Below are positions 20,432 to 31,568 of a DNA stretch of 64,000 nucleotides, one piece after another (the stretch's first letter is position 1; each line of letters begins with the position of its first letter). The stretch is from NCBI RefSeq assembly GCF_013359725.1, contig NZ_JABFMW010000002.1, positions 186,001-250,000 on the forward strand, in the 5' to 3' direction. The position numbers were made by a program, and so were the translations under genes. Origin of the DNA: Pseudarthrobacter sp. C4D7. GTDB taxonomy: Bacteria > Actinomycetota > Actinomycetes > Actinomycetales > Micrococcaceae. The notes under the pieces are model-generated. The model did not search any database, had not been told where the DNA came from, and saw only the letters and a program-made list of their open reading frames with translations.

Positions 20432-21904
20432 ATGACGCACACAGCAGCCCAGGGATCTCCGCTTGCCCCGGAGTGGCTTGCCGTTCCGGAAGACCTCAAC
20501 GCCCTCCACGAGCCGATGTGGGCCGGTGACGCAGCGCGCAACGCTGACGGTGAACTCGCCATCGGCGGCATTCCCGTCAGAGAGTTGCAGCGGCAATACG
20601 GGACGCCGCTCTTCGTGATGAGCGAGAACGACTTCCGTGCCCGGGCCAGGGCATTCAGCGACGCCTTCAACGACGCCTTCGCGGACATCTGCGGGGGCGT
20701 GGATGTCTACTATGCCGGCAAGTCGTTCCTCTGCACCGCGGTGGTCCGCTGGGTGGAGGAGGAAGGGCTGCGGCTGGACACGGCTTCGGGCGGCGAACTC
20801 GCGGTGGCCTACCGCGCCGGAATTCCCGGGGCCGACGTCGCCCTGCACGGCAACAACAAGTCCGACGGCGAGATCCACAGGGCGCTGGACATGGGCCTGG
20901 GGCGGATCGTGGTGGACAGCCTCGATGAGCTGGCGCGCGTCGGTGCGATCGCGGAGGGGCGCGGGGAGCAGGCGAAGGTGATGCTGCGGCTCACCCCCGG
21001 CGTGCATGCCCACACCCACGAATTCATTGCCACCGCCCACGAGGACCAGAAGTTTGGCCTCTCCATGGCTGCCGACACCACCGATGAAGCGGGCATTTCC
21101 GCCGCCGAGGAAGCGGTGGCCGCCGCAACAGCGCATCCCGGCATCGAGCTGCTGGGCCTGCACTGCCACATCGGATCCCAGATTTTCGAACCAGATGGCT
21201 TTGCCCTCGCTGCCGAGAAGCTGCTGCGCTTCCTGGCCGCCATGCAGGAAAAGTACTCCATCACCCTGCCGGAACTGGACCTCGGCGGCGGCTACGGGAT
21301 CGCCTACACGCCGGTGGACACCCCGCGCCCTGCCGCTGAGATCGCCAACGCGATGGCCGCCGTCGTGCGTTCCACCTGCGCAGAGCTTGGCATCGACGCG
21401 CCGCGCATCTCCATCGAACCGGGACGCGCCATCGTGGGCAGCACCACCTTCACGTTGTACGAGGTGGGGACGCTGAAGACGGTCCGCGTGGACGCACCCG
21501 GCACCTCCGGTGACGGTGATGCGGGCGACAACGTTACGTATCCCCGCCGGTATGTTTCGGTGGACGGCGGCATGAGCGATAACGCCCGACCGGTGCTGTA
21601 CGACGCGGATTATTCGGCCGTCCTGGCCTCCCGCACCTCCAACGCCGCCCCGCAGCTGTCCCGCGTAGTGGGCAAACATTGCGAGAGCGGCGACATAGTT
21701 GTTAGAGATGTATATCTGCCCGAGGACGTGGCAGCCGGTGATCTGCTTGCTGTACCGGGGACCGGCGCCTACTGCTGGGCCCTCTCGAGCAACTACAACT
21801 ATCTGGCCCGGCCGGGCGTTGTCGCGGTGCGCGACGGATCTTCCCGGCTGATTGTCCGCGGGGAAACCGAAGAAGATCTGCTGAACCGCGACATGGGAGC
21901 CTGA
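20432..21904 (+). CDS. lysA: Diaminopimelate decarboxylase
   Basis: A 490-residue PLP enzyme of the alanine-racemase fold that makes L-lysine from meso-diaminopimelate. The cofactor lysine is Lys97 in VYYAGKSFLC. HCHIGSQI and DLGGGYGIAY form the phosphate and substrate pocket, and the C-terminal catalytic Cys is in HCESGD. The N-terminal extension of about 45 residues before the barrel is common in actinobacteria. The gene directly follows argS and abuts hom (TGA then ATG with no gap), suggesting co-expression of aspartate-family synthesis. Confidence 0.96.
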   Translation: MTHTAAQGSPLAPEWLAVPEDLNALHEPMWAGDAARNADGELAIGGIPVRELQRQYGTPLFVMSENDFRARARAFSDAFNDAFADICGGVDVYYAGKSFLCTAVVRWVEEEGLRLDTASGGELAVAYRAGIPGADVALHGNNKSDGEIHRALDMGLGRIVVDSLDELARVGAIAEGRGEQAKVMLRLTPGVHAHTHEFIATAHEDQKFGLSMAADTTDEAGISAAEEAVAAATAHPGIELLGLHCHIGSQIFEPDGFALAAEKLLRFLAAMQEKYSITLPELDLGGGYGIAYTPVDTPRPAAEIANAMAAVVRSTCAELGIDAPRISIEPGRAIVGSTTFTLYEVGTLKTVRVDAPGTSGDGDAGDNVTYPRRYVSVDGGMSDNARPVLYDADYSAVLASRTSNAAPQLSRVVGKHCESGDIVVRDVYLPEDVAAGDLLAVPGTGAYCWALSSNYNYLARPGVVAVRDGSSRLIVRGETEEDLLNRDMGA

Positions 21905-23221
21905 ATGACGGAAATGCGAACGCTGAAAGTAGCCCTGCTGGGCTGTGGCAACGTTGGAGCCCAGGTTGCGCGGATCCTCATTGAGGACGCCGACGCCCTC
22001 GCTGCCCGCACCGGTGCCCGCCTGCAGCTCAGCGGCATCGCCGTGCGCAACGTCAACGCGGCCCGCGACGTGGACCTGCCGCAGGAGCTCTTCACCACCG
22101 ATGCCGAAACCCTCGTCAAGGACGCGGACCTGGTGATTGAACTGATGGGCGGCATCGAGCCTGCCCGCACCCTGATCCTCTCCGCGCTGCGCAACGGCGC
22201 CTGCGTTGTCACCGGCAACAAGGCACTCCTGGCCCAGGACGGCCCCACGCTCTACGAAGAAGCGGACAAAGCCGGCGTCCAGCTGTCCTACGAGGCCGCG
22301 GTGGCCGGTGCCATCCCCATCCTGCGTCCCATCCGCGACAGCCTCTCCGGCGACCGGATCACCCGCGTGCTGGGCATCGTCAACGGCACCACCAACTTCA
22401 TCCTTGACCAGATGGACTCCACCGGTGCCCAATTCGCCGACGCCCTCGCGGAAGCCCAGCGCCTTGGCTACGCCGAAGCGGACCCCACAGCCGACGTCGA
22501 AGGCCACGACGCCGCCGCAAAGGCCGCCATCCTGGCGTCGCTGTCTTTCCACACCCGCTTCTCCCTGGACGACGTCCACTGCGAGGGAATCACCTCGGTC
22601 AGTGCCGCGGACATCGCCGCCGCGAAAGACGCCGGCTTCGTCATCAAGCTGCTGGCCATCGCGGAGAAACTGACCGGCGCCGACGGCAAGGAAGGCGTGT
22701 CCGTCCGCGTGCACCCCACCCTGCTGCCCCGCGAACACCCGCTGGCCGCTGTCCGGGGCGCCTTCAACGCTGTGTTCATCGAGGCCGAAAACGCCGGTGA
22801 GCTGATGTTCTACGGCCAGGGCGCCGGTGGCACCCCCACCGCATCCGCCGTCCTGGGCGACCTTGTCTCGGCAGCCCGGCGCCTGGTCCTGGGCGGTCCC
22901 GGACGGACCGAAACCACCACGGGCCACGTGCCCGCGCTGTCCATCGATGCCGCCACCACCAGCTACTACATCGGCTTGGACGTCGCCGACCAGCCCGGCG
23001 TCCTGGCGAAGATCGCACAGCTGTTCGCCGAGCAGGGCGTGTCCATCGAAATCATGCGGCAGACCATCCACAGGGATTCAGCTTCCAACGTGGAGTCGGC
23101 CGAACTGCGGATCGTTACCCACCGCGCGTCAGAGGCCGCCCTTGCGGCCACCGTCGAGGCCGTGAAGGGCCTGGACGTCATCAATTCAGTTACATCCGTT
23201 TTGCGGGTAGAAGGAGTCTAA
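21905..23221 (+). CDS. hom: Homoserine dehydrogenase
   Basis: A 438-residue NAD(P)-dependent enzyme reducing aspartate semialdehyde to homoserine. Residues 9-16 (LLGCGNVG) form the dinucleotide loop. The catalytic region has NGTTNFIL and YAEADPTADVEGHDAAAK, and a C-terminal ACT domain (about 355-438, with DQPGVLAKIAQLFAEQ) is expected to confer threonine feedback inhibition. ATG follows the lysA stop directly; the thrC GTG follows its own stop directly. Usual length for the Gram-positive monofunctional type. Confidence 0.97.
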   Translation: MTEMRTLKVALLGCGNVGAQVARILIEDADALAARTGARLQLSGIAVRNVNAARDVDLPQELFTTDAETLVKDADLVIELMGGIEPARTLILSALRNGACVVTGNKALLAQDGPTLYEEADKAGVQLSYEAAVAGAIPILRPIRDSLSGDRITRVLGIVNGTTNFILDQMDSTGAQFADALAEAQRLGYAEADPTADVEGHDAAAKAAILASLSFHTRFSLDDVHCEGITSVSAADIAAAKDAGFVIKLLAIAEKLTGADGKEGVSVRVHPTLLPREHPLAAVRGAFNAVFIEAENAGELMFYGQGAGGTPTASAVLGDLVSAARRLVLGGPGRTETTTGHVPALSIDAATTSYYIGLDVADQPGVLAKIAQLFAEQGVSIEIMRQTIHRDSASNVESAELRIVTHRASEAALAATVEAVKGLDVINSVTSVLRVEGV

Positions 23222-24328
23222 GTGGCTCACCAATGGCGCGGTGTCATCCGCGAATACGCTGACCGTCTTCCCGTGACGGAGTCCACCCGGGTCATCACCC
23301 TGGGCGAGGGCGGCACCCCGCTGGTACACGCGCAGAAGCTCTCCGAACTCACCGGTTCAGAGGTCTACCTCAAGGTGGAAGGCATGAACCCCACCGGCTC
23401 CTTCAAGGACCGTGGCATGACCATGGCCATGACGGCAGCAGTTGCCTCCGGCGCAAAAGCCGTGGTGTGCGCTTCCACCGGCAACACGTCGGCGTCCGCT
23501 GCCGCCTACGCCACGGCAGCCGGCCTGAAATGCGCCGTCCTGGTGCCTGAAGGCAAGATCTCCATGGGCAAGCTCAGCCAGGCCATCGCCCACGGAGCCA
23601 CCCTGCTCCAGGTGGACGGCAACTTCGACAACTGCCTGGACATCGCCCGCAAGCTGGGGGAGTCCTACCCCGTCTTCCTGGTGAACTCCGTCAACCCCGC
23701 CCGTATCCAGGGCCAGAAGACCGGCGCTTTCGAAGTGGTCGATTCGCTGGGTGACGCGCCGGACATCCACGTCCTGCCCGTTGGCAACGCCGGCAACATC
23801 ACGGCCTACTGGAAGGGCTACAAGGAATACTCCGCGCCCTACGAATCCGAAACGGCCGGCACGCTTCCGGCCGTGTCCACCAGGACGCCTGCAATGTGGG
23901 GCTTCCAGGCCGCCGGTGCTGCGCCCTTCGTGGCGGGCCACCCCATTACGGAACCGGATACCATCGCCACCGCCATCCGCATCGGAAACCCTGCGTCCTG
24001 GGAAGGTGCCGTGGGGGCCCGTGACGAGTCCGGCGGACTCATCGAGGCCGTCACCGACGAAGAAATCCTGAACGCCCACCGCTGGCTGTCATCCAGGGAA
24101 GGCGTCTTCGTGGAGCCGGGTTCGGCCGCCGGTGTGGCGGGCCTGCTCAAGAAGCACGCAGCCGGCGAAGTCCCCAGCGGAAAGACCATCGTCATAACGG
24201 TCACCGGCCACGGACTGAAGGACCCCCAGTGGGCCCTGCGCACCGAGGACGGCAGCGATGTGCAGCCGGTCAAGGTTCCCAACGACGTCGTTACCGTTGC
24301 AGCTGAACTGGGACTGGAAGAAAAATAA
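23222..24328 (+). CDS. thrC: Threonine synthase
   Basis: A 368-residue fold-type II PLP enzyme converting O-phosphohomoserine to L-threonine. The cofactor lysine is Lys62 in [10 protein letters not shown], and the phosphate loop is [15 protein letters not shown]. It is the short actinobacterial type, without the long N-terminal domain of the E. coli enzyme. GTG start directly after the hom stop; thrB starts two bases after its TAA. Confidence 0.96.
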   Translation: MAHQWRGVIREYADRLPVTESTRVITLGEGGTPLVHAQKLSELTGSEVYLKVEGMNPTGSFKDRGMTMAMTAAVASGAKAVVCASTGNTSASAAAYATAAGLKCAVLVPEGKISMGKLSQAIAHGATLLQVDGNFDNCLDIARKLGESYPVFLVNSVNPARIQGQKTGAFEVVDSLGDAPDIHVLPVGNAGNITAYWKGYKEYSAPYESETAGTLPAVSTRTPAMWGFQAAGAAPFVAGHPITEPDTIATAIRIGNPASWEGAVGARDESGGLIEAVTDEEILNAHRWLSSREGVFVEPGSAAGVAGLLKKHAAGEVPSGKTIVITVTGHGLKDPQWALRTEDGSDVQPVKVPNDVVTVAAELGLEEK

Positions 24329-24330
24329 CC

Positions 24331-25305
24331 GTGGACACCACCTCGCAGGCCGCCGTTGGACTGCAACTGATTGAGCCGGGCCAGCGCGTCACAGTCCGGG
24401 TTCCCGCCACCACGGCCAACCTCGGCCCCGGCTACGACAGCCTGGGGCTTGCCCTGGCCCTGCACGACACCCTGACCGTGGAAAGCCTGGACACGGACGA
24501 ACTCGTCTTTGAGTTGACCGGTGAAGGCGCAGACACACTGCCACGCGATGCCAGCCATCTGGTGGTCCGTGCCATGGAGGCGGCCTTCGAACGGTTGGGG
24601 TTCCGCCACGGCGGCCTGAAGGTGACCGCCGAAAACGTCAACCCGCACGGCAGGGGACTGGGCTCGTCCGCCTCGGCGGTCGTGGCGGCTGTGTCGGCCG
24701 CAAATGCCATGGTCCCGCAGGACAGCCAGCGCGGCCGGGACTGGATCCTGCAGCTCACCAGCGAGATGGAAGGCCACCCGGACAACGTCGCACCCGCGAT
24801 TTTCGGCGGACTGGCGCTCTCATGGCAGGACAGTGAGCAGTACAGCAGCACCAGTGCCACGGTTGCCGGATCCATCACCCCCATCGTTGCGGTTCCCGAC
24901 TTCGAGCTCTCCACCGAGGCAGCCCGCGCGCTGCTGCCAGCCTCCGTGGGACACCACGCGGCGGCGATGAACTCGGGCCGCGCGGCACTGCTGATCCATG
25001 CGCTGACGCAGAAGCCTGAGTTCCTGCTTCCGGGCACCGAGGATTACCTGCACCAGAGCTACCGCGCGGAGGCCATGCGGCCCTCGGCGGCACTGATCGG
25101 CGCACTCCGCAAAGCAGGCTATGCAGCAGTGGTTTCCGGCGCCGGGCCAACCGTCCTGGTGCTGGCCAATGGTGAAGCGCAAGCCAGTGATGCGCTGGCC
25201 TTCATTGAGGCCTTTACCGCAGAGAACACGCCGGAGGTTGGCTGGCGCGTGCTGAAGCTCGCAGTGGACGTTGAAGGTGCTAAGGTGGACGTGCACCGGC
25301 GGTAA
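24331..25305 (+). CDS. thrB: Homoserine kinase
   Basis: A 324-residue GHMP kinase phosphorylating homoserine. The ATP-binding motif is PHGRGLGSSASAV at 106-118. The N-terminal motif is VPATTANLGPGYDSLG, and the C-terminal glycine motif is VVSGAGPTVLVLA. The start is GTG at 24331, two bases after thrC, so it is the fourth gene of the aspartate-family operon. No recognisable terminator follows; rho begins 292 bp later. Confidence 0.96.
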   Translation: MDTTSQAAVGLQLIEPGQRVTVRVPATTANLGPGYDSLGLALALHDTLTVESLDTDELVFELTGEGADTLPRDASHLVVRAMEAAFERLGFRHGGLKVTAENVNPHGRGLGSSASAVVAAVSAANAMVPQDSQRGRDWILQLTSEMEGHPDNVAPAIFGGLALSWQDSEQYSSTSATVAGSITPIVAVPDFELSTEAARALLPASVGHHAAAMNSGRAALLIHALTQKPEFLLPGTEDYLHQSYRAEAMRPSAALIGALRKAGYAAVVSGAGPTVLVLANGEAQASDALAFIEAFTAENTPEVGWRVLKLAVDVEGAKVDVHRR

Positions 25306-25597
25306 TTCCGCCTATCTGATCTGCTCCTGCATTCAGTTGCTCTTTGATCTATCACTGTGAATATATTCCGGTGCCGCCTGCTTGGTCTGTCGCAGGAATC
25401 TGCAGCATCCAACTGCCCCTGAAGCGTCAGCCAGGCGTTGCGCCGTGGGCGCAGCGCAAGGCGAATCAGTATCCGGCCCTGCTGGCCGAAATCCAACCGG
25501 CAAGGCTGAAATCCGGCTGCAGATCTGAACTGCAGCCCAGATCAAATCATCGCGTCCAGCTCCCAGTCTGGACGCCGTCGAGGGGGAAGGATCCTTC
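25306..25597 (+). promoter_or_regulatory. rho upstream region and leader
   Basis: These 292 bp lie between thrB and rho. The first third is unusually A/T-rich, with TTGCTC at 25337-25342 and GAATAT at 25359-25364 spaced by 16, a plausible -35/-10 pair. An 8-bp perfect stem-loop (GGCTGCAG / CTGCAGCC, 25515-25537, seven-base loop) lies 60 bp before rho. GGGGGAAGGA just before the GTG is the ribosome site. A leader of about 220 bases would leave room for Rho-dependent autoregulation as known in E. coli; that is inference. Confidence 0.45.
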
Positions 25598-27715
<2,118 letters not shown>

Positions 27716-27754
27716 GGCTCAGGGGCGCGGCTGATCTGCTGCCCCGGTGCCGAC

Positions 27755-27870
27755 GCCGCACGGATTTTTCCGCCCCCGCCCCTACGCTGGGAGGCTGTCG
27801 ATCTTCGATCGTCAGCCTCCCAGCTTCGGCAGGCCCGATGCCACTCCCGGGGCGGAAAAATCCGTGCGGC
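27755..27870. repeat. 116-bp nested palindrome between rho and prfA
   Basis: The outer arms 27755-27776 and 27849-27870 are perfect 22-bp inverted repeats. Inside them 27786-27797 and 27813-27824 are a second perfect 12-bp pair (GCTGGGAGGCTG), with GATC TTC GATC at the tip. RNA from either strand would fold into a very stable hairpin. It lies 40 bp after the rho stop. It could act as a terminator, an mRNA 3' end protector or a non-autonomous mobile repeat; no target-site duplication is visible. The right arm is followed by TTTGTCGTT, a weak T-rich tail. Confidence 0.85.
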
Positions 27871-27916
27871 TTTGTCGTTAAGCCACCAGCCGCTGTCCCG
27901 GTTTTGTTTGTTACTA

Positions 27917-27930
27917 GACTTGTACAAGTC
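27917..27930. promoter_or_regulatory. 14-bp palindrome before prfA
   Basis: Perfect palindrome GACTTGTACAAGTC ending 15 bases before the prfA ATG, followed by the ribosome site GAAAGAGG (27931-27938). TAGACT at 27915-27920 overlaps it and could be a -10. This would place a dimeric repressor site on the promoter or leader, but no regulator is known to me for this motif. Confidence 0.45.
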
Positions 27931-27945
27931 GAAAGAGGTTTATAG

Positions 27946-29019
27946 ATGTTTGAGTCCGTACAGGGCCTGCTTGATGAGCATGACTCCATCCAGGCGCAGC
28001 TGGGGGATCCTGCTGTTTATGCTGACCAGAGGCTGGCCCGGAAGCTTGGGCGGCGGTCGGCTCAGCTCAATGGCATCGTTGAGGCCTACCACAAGTGGGA
28101 AGGCATCCGGGATGACCTCTCCGCGGCCAAGGAAATGGCTGCCGAGGATCCCGAGTTCGCTGCCGAGGTGCCTGAGCTCGAAGCCGCGCTGGAAACTGCC
28201 GCTGCCAGGCTGCGCCGCCTGCTGATTCCCCGCGACCCGGACGATGCCCGCAACGTGATCCTTGAGGTCAAGGGCGGTGAAGGCGGCGACGAGGCTGCCC
28301 TGTTCGCCGGCGACCTGCTGCGCATGTACACCCGCTACGCGGAATCCCGCGGCTGGAAGACCGAAATCATCTCCGCCACCGAATCGGACCTGGGCGGCTA
28401 CAAGGACGTCCAGATGGCCGTCAAGGGCAACTCCAACGACCCCGCCGAGGGCGTCTACGCCCGGCTCAAGTTCGAAGGCGGCGTGCACCGCGTCCAGCGC
28501 GTGCCCGTCACCGAGTCGCAGGGCCGCATCCACACTTCCGCCGCCGGCGTGCTGGTGCTGCCCGAAGTGGACGAACCCGAAGAGCTCGAAATCAACCAGA
28601 ACGACCTCAAGATCGACGTCTACCGGTCCTCGGGCCCCGGTGGCCAGTCCGTGAACACCACGGACTCCGCGGTCCGCATCACGCACCTTCCCACCGGCAT
28701 CGTCGTCGCCATGCAGAACGAGAAATCGCAGCTGCAGAACCGCGAAGCCGGCATGCGCGTCCTCCGCGCCCGCATCCTGGCGCACCAGCAGGAGCAGATC
28801 GACGCTGCCAACTCCGAACAGCGCAAGTCCCAGATCCGCACCATGGACCGCTCCGAGCGCATCCGCACCTACAACTACCCCGAGAACCGGATTGCGGACC
28901 ACCGGACCGGCTACAAGGCCTACAACCTGGACCAGGTCATGAACGGTGACCTCGAACCGGTCATCCAGTCCGCCATCGAGATGGATGAGCAGGCCCGGCT
29001 CGACGCCATCGGCGACTAA
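27946..29019 (+). CDS. prfA: Peptide chain release factor 1
   Basis: A 357-residue class I release factor for UAA and UAG. The catalytic GGQ is at residues 232-234 in [15 protein letters not shown], the conserved site whose glutamine is methylated by PrmC. The codon-recognition loop contains PVT (the RF1 PxT form) in [14 protein letters not shown]. The ATG is preceded by GAAAGAGG. The methyltransferase gene prmC starts 16 bases after its stop, a common RF1-PrmC pairing. Confidence 0.97.
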   Translation: MFESVQGLLDEHDSIQAQLGDPAVYADQRLARKLGRRSAQLNGIVEAYHKWEGIRDDLSAAKEMAAEDPEFAAEVPELEAALETAAARLRRLLIPRDPDDARNVILEVKGGEGGDEAALFAGDLLRMYTRYAESRGWKTEIISATESDLGGYKDVQMAVKGNSNDPAEGVYARLKFEGGVHRVQRVPVTESQGRIHTSAAGVLVLPEVDEPEELEINQNDLKIDVYRSSGPGGQSVNTTDSAVRITHLPTGIVVAMQNEKSQLQNREAGMRVLRARILAHQQEQIDAANSEQRKSQIRTMDRSERIRTYNYPENRIADHRTGYKAYNLDQVMNGDLEPVIQSAIEMDEQARLDAIGD

Positions 29020-29035
29020 CCGGAGGCTGCATTCC

Positions 29036-29935
29036 ATGACCGAGCCCACCTCTCCGGTGCCCGCCCAGAGCCTGGGCGATGCCGTCCGTGAGGCTGCGGC
29101 CCTCCTGGGGGAGGCCGGTGTTCCCAGTCCCCGGGCGGACGCAGAGCTCCTGGCGGACCATCTCCTGAACGTCGGACTCGGACGCCTGCGCTCCCTGATG
29201 CTCGGTGACACTCGTGCTCCCCAGGGATACGCAGAACTCGTCGCCGAACGTGCCCGGCGCATCCCGTTGCAGCACATCACCGGGGTGGCGTACTTCCGCT
29301 ACCTGGAGCTGGCGGTGGGCCCCGGAGTGTTCATCCCGCGTCCGGAGACCGAATCCGTCGTCCAGCTGGCCATCGACCACGTCCGCGGCATGGACAGCCC
29401 GCGCATAGTGGACCTGGGAACGGGTTCCGGTGCCATCGCCGGCTCGCTCGCCTCGGAGATCCCCGGAGCCGAGGTGCACGCCGTCGAGTTCAGCCCGTTC
29501 GCCCACGCCTGGGCGGCGAAGAACCTGGCGCCCCTGGGCGTCAACCTTGTCCTGGGGGACCTGCGCGACGCCTTCCCGGAGCTGAACGGAACCGCCGACG
29601 TCGTGGTGTCCAACCCGCCGTACATCCCCGCGGAAGCCACCCCCAACGAACCCGAAGTTGCCCTGCACGACCCGCCGGAGGCCTTGTACGGCGGGGGAGC
29701 GGACGGCATGGAACTTCCGACGGCGGCTGCGGCTTCCGCTGCCAGGCTGCTCCGTCCCGGGGGCTACTTTGTCATGGAACACGCGGAAGTCCAGGCCGGG
29801 TGGATTGCCGCAATGCTTTCCAGGACCGGAGCTTGGACGGCCATCACAACGCACCTGGACCTCAACGGCAAGGAACGCGCCACGAGCGCCGTGCTCAAGG
29901 ACCAGGCCACACGGAATGAAAGAATGGGCCAGTGA
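29036..29935 (+). CDS. prmC: Release factor glutamine methyltransferase
   Basis: A 299-residue SAM-dependent enzyme methylating the glutamine of the GGQ motif in release factors. The N-terminal helical RF-binding domain runs to about residue 95. Motif I is VDLGTGSGAIAGSLA, and the catalytic NPPY is in VVSNPPYIP. The ATG at 29036 with CGGAGG ten bases upstream is preferred over in-frame codons inside prfA. The stop overlaps the GTG of sua5 (GTGA). Confidence 0.95.
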   Translation: MTEPTSPVPAQSLGDAVREAAALLGEAGVPSPRADAELLADHLLNVGLGRLRSLMLGDTRAPQGYAELVAERARRIPLQHITGVAYFRYLELAVGPGVFIPRPETESVVQLAIDHVRGMDSPRIVDLGTGSGAIAGSLASEIPGAEVHAVEFSPFAHAWAAKNLAPLGVNLVLGDLRDAFPELNGTADVVVSNPPYIPAEATPNEPEVALHDPPEALYGGGADGMELPTAAAASAARLLRPGGYFVMEHAEVQAGWIAAMLSRTGAWTAITTHLDLNGKERATSAVLKDQATRNERMGQ

Positions 29936-30753
29936 CCACAACATATGACTGCACCACCGAGGACGAGCGGGCCCGGGGCCTCGAAGACGCCCAGCGTGCC
30001 ATCAGCGAAAAGAAGTGCGTCGTGCTTCCCACGGACACGGTGTACGGGATCGGCGCAGATGCCTTCTCGCCGCAGGCCGTCACCATGCTGCTGGTATCCA
30101 AGGGGCGCAGCCGCACCATGCCGCCGCCCGTCCTCATCCCGCGCATTAACGCCCTGGACGGACTGGCCACGGACGTCTCCGCGGACGCACGCAAGCTGGC
30201 GGAAGCCTTCTGGCCCGGCGGCTTGACGCTGATCCTGCACGCACAGCCGTCCCTGGACTGGGACCTCGGCGAAACCAAGGGGACCGTGGCGCTGCGGATG
30301 CCCGCCGACGAGGTCGCCCTGGAACTGCTGACCCTCACGGGCCCCCTCGCAGTCTCCTCCGCCAACCGCACCGGACAGGCCGCCGCCCAGACCGCGGCTG
30401 CCGCCCGCGAACAGCTGGCCGAATCCGTGGAGGTGTACCTCGAAGGCGGCCAGCGTCCCCTGGAGGGCGAAGCCGGGGTGCCGTCCACGATCGTCGACGC
30501 CACCGGCCCCATCCTGCGCGTGGTGCGCAACGGTGCCGTGAGCCTGGACCAACTCCGGGAGCACGTCCCCGGCGTGCTGGGCCTGGGAGAAATCCCCATG
30601 GCCGAAGACGAAGCCCGCCCCGAAACCGCCAGCACTGAGCCGGAAGGCACCGAAGCAACCAATGCTGGACCGGCTGACGCGGTGCAGGCCGGCACGGGCA
30701 CGGACGATGCCGGCCAGCCGGACGCGGGCCCGGCGGGGAACCAGCAGCCTTGA
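29932..30753 (+). CDS. sua5: L-threonylcarbamoyladenylate synthase (Sua5/YrdC/YciO family)
   Basis: A 273-residue protein. Residues 1-215 form a YrdC fold (LPTDTVYGIGADAF, then SKGRSRTMPPPVLI) that makes threonylcarbamoyl-AMP from threonine, bicarbonate and ATP for tRNA t6A37. The last 60 residues are Glu/Ala/Pro/Gly-rich and probably disordered, replacing the Sua5 C-terminal domain. In the known synteny this is the Rv1301 position. GTG start coupled to prmC; its TGA shares a base with the next ATG. Confidence 0.9.
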   Translation: MTTTYDCTTEDERARGLEDAQRAISEKKCVVLPTDTVYGIGADAFSPQAVTMLLVSKGRSRTMPPPVLIPRINALDGLATDVSADARKLAEAFWPGGLTLILHAQPSLDWDLGETKGTVALRMPADEVALELLTLTGPLAVSSANRTGQAAAQTAAAAREQLAESVEVYLEGGQRPLEGEAGVPSTIVDATGPILRVVRNGAVSLDQLREHVPGVLGLGEIPMAEDEARPETASTEPEGTEATNAGPADAVQAGTGTDDAGQPDAGPAGNQQP

Positions 30754-31520
30754 TGACACTGGAGCGCCAGCAGATTCCTGTCCTGGGCGTTCACGCCACT
30801 CCGCTGCGGGTCCAGGAACTGGTCGCGGAACTCACCAGGTTCATCGCGGAGGGCGGCACCCACACCGTCCTGGGCCATAACCTGCACAGCGTCACGCTTA
30901 CCCTGTCCGACGACGGCTTCCGTAGCCTCTACGACAACAGCGACATCGTGCTGCTCGACGGCGCACCCGTACTGTGGCTGTGGGGGAGGACCGGCAAAGC
31001 CGAAGGCCCCGTCATGGATTACCGGCTGGGGTCAACTGACTGGCTGCCGGCGCTGCACCAGGTGCACGGCCTGGAACGGATTGCCGTGATCGGGGCCGGT
31101 GCGGAGGCGAACGCGGGGGCAGTCAGCAGGCTGCAGCAGATCGTTCCGGGCGCCCGCGTGTCAGGCTTTCCCGGCGAAGGATGGGGTCCTGCACTGGAAG
31201 AGGACGCCGTTGCCTGGCTTCACCGTGAGCAGCCGCAGCTGGTGCTGTTCGGGCTGGGCATGCCGCTCCAGGAGGAAGTGCTGCAGCGGCGGCTGGCCGG
31301 GATGCCCCCTGCCGTGTACTGCGCCGTGGGCGGCGCCATCGAACAGTTGGCGGGCGTCCAGAAGCTTGCCCCGCGGTGGCTGGGAAGGATGGGCCTGGAA
31401 TGGGCCTGGCGCCTGCTCCTGCACCCCCGCCGCGTGGCCTACCGCGTGCTGGGGGAGCCGTGGGTCCTGCTGTGGCTCCTGGCCGGCCGGAAACTCGGCA
31501 GGACCCGGCCCGGCAAGTAG
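30753..31520 (+). CDS. WecG/TagA/CpsF-family glycosyltransferase
   Basis: A 255-residue GT26 enzyme. The family core is visible in GHNLHSVTL, LLDGAPVLW, and VLFGLGMPLQEE with the following helix. Members add N-acetylmannosamine(uronic acid) or glucose to an undecaprenyl-linked first sugar (TagA in wall teichoic acid, WecG in enterobacterial common antigen). The initiating transferase is encoded 1.2 kb downstream. I chose the ATG at 30753, which overlaps the sua5 stop by one base. It is inserted between sua5 and the wecA-like gene, unlike the order remembered for mycobacteria. A membrane-associated cytosolic role is expected. Confidence 0.87.
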   Translation: MTLERQQIPVLGVHATPLRVQELVAELTRFIAEGGTHTVLGHNLHSVTLTLSDDGFRSLYDNSDIVLLDGAPVLWLWGRTGKAEGPVMDYRLGSTDWLPALHQVHGLERIAVIGAGAEANAGAVSRLQQIVPGARVSGFPGEGWGPALEEDAVAWLHREQPQLVLFGLGMPLQEEVLQRRLAGMPPAVYCAVGGAIEQLAGVQKLAPRWLGRMGLEWAWRLLLHPRRVAYRVLGEPWVLLWLLAGRKLGRTRPGK

Positions 31521-31568
31521 CCGGGCTGGACAGGTCCGCGGCGTGCCCGGCGCAGCGCAGGCTCCCGC

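Noticed and set aside
18842-23071. Open frame of 1409 codons on the minus strand across argS, lysA and hom
   Set aside because: It lies opposite three clearly real genes and reads as His/Gly/Val/Asp-rich low-complexity protein. Long antisense frames are expected at this G+C content.
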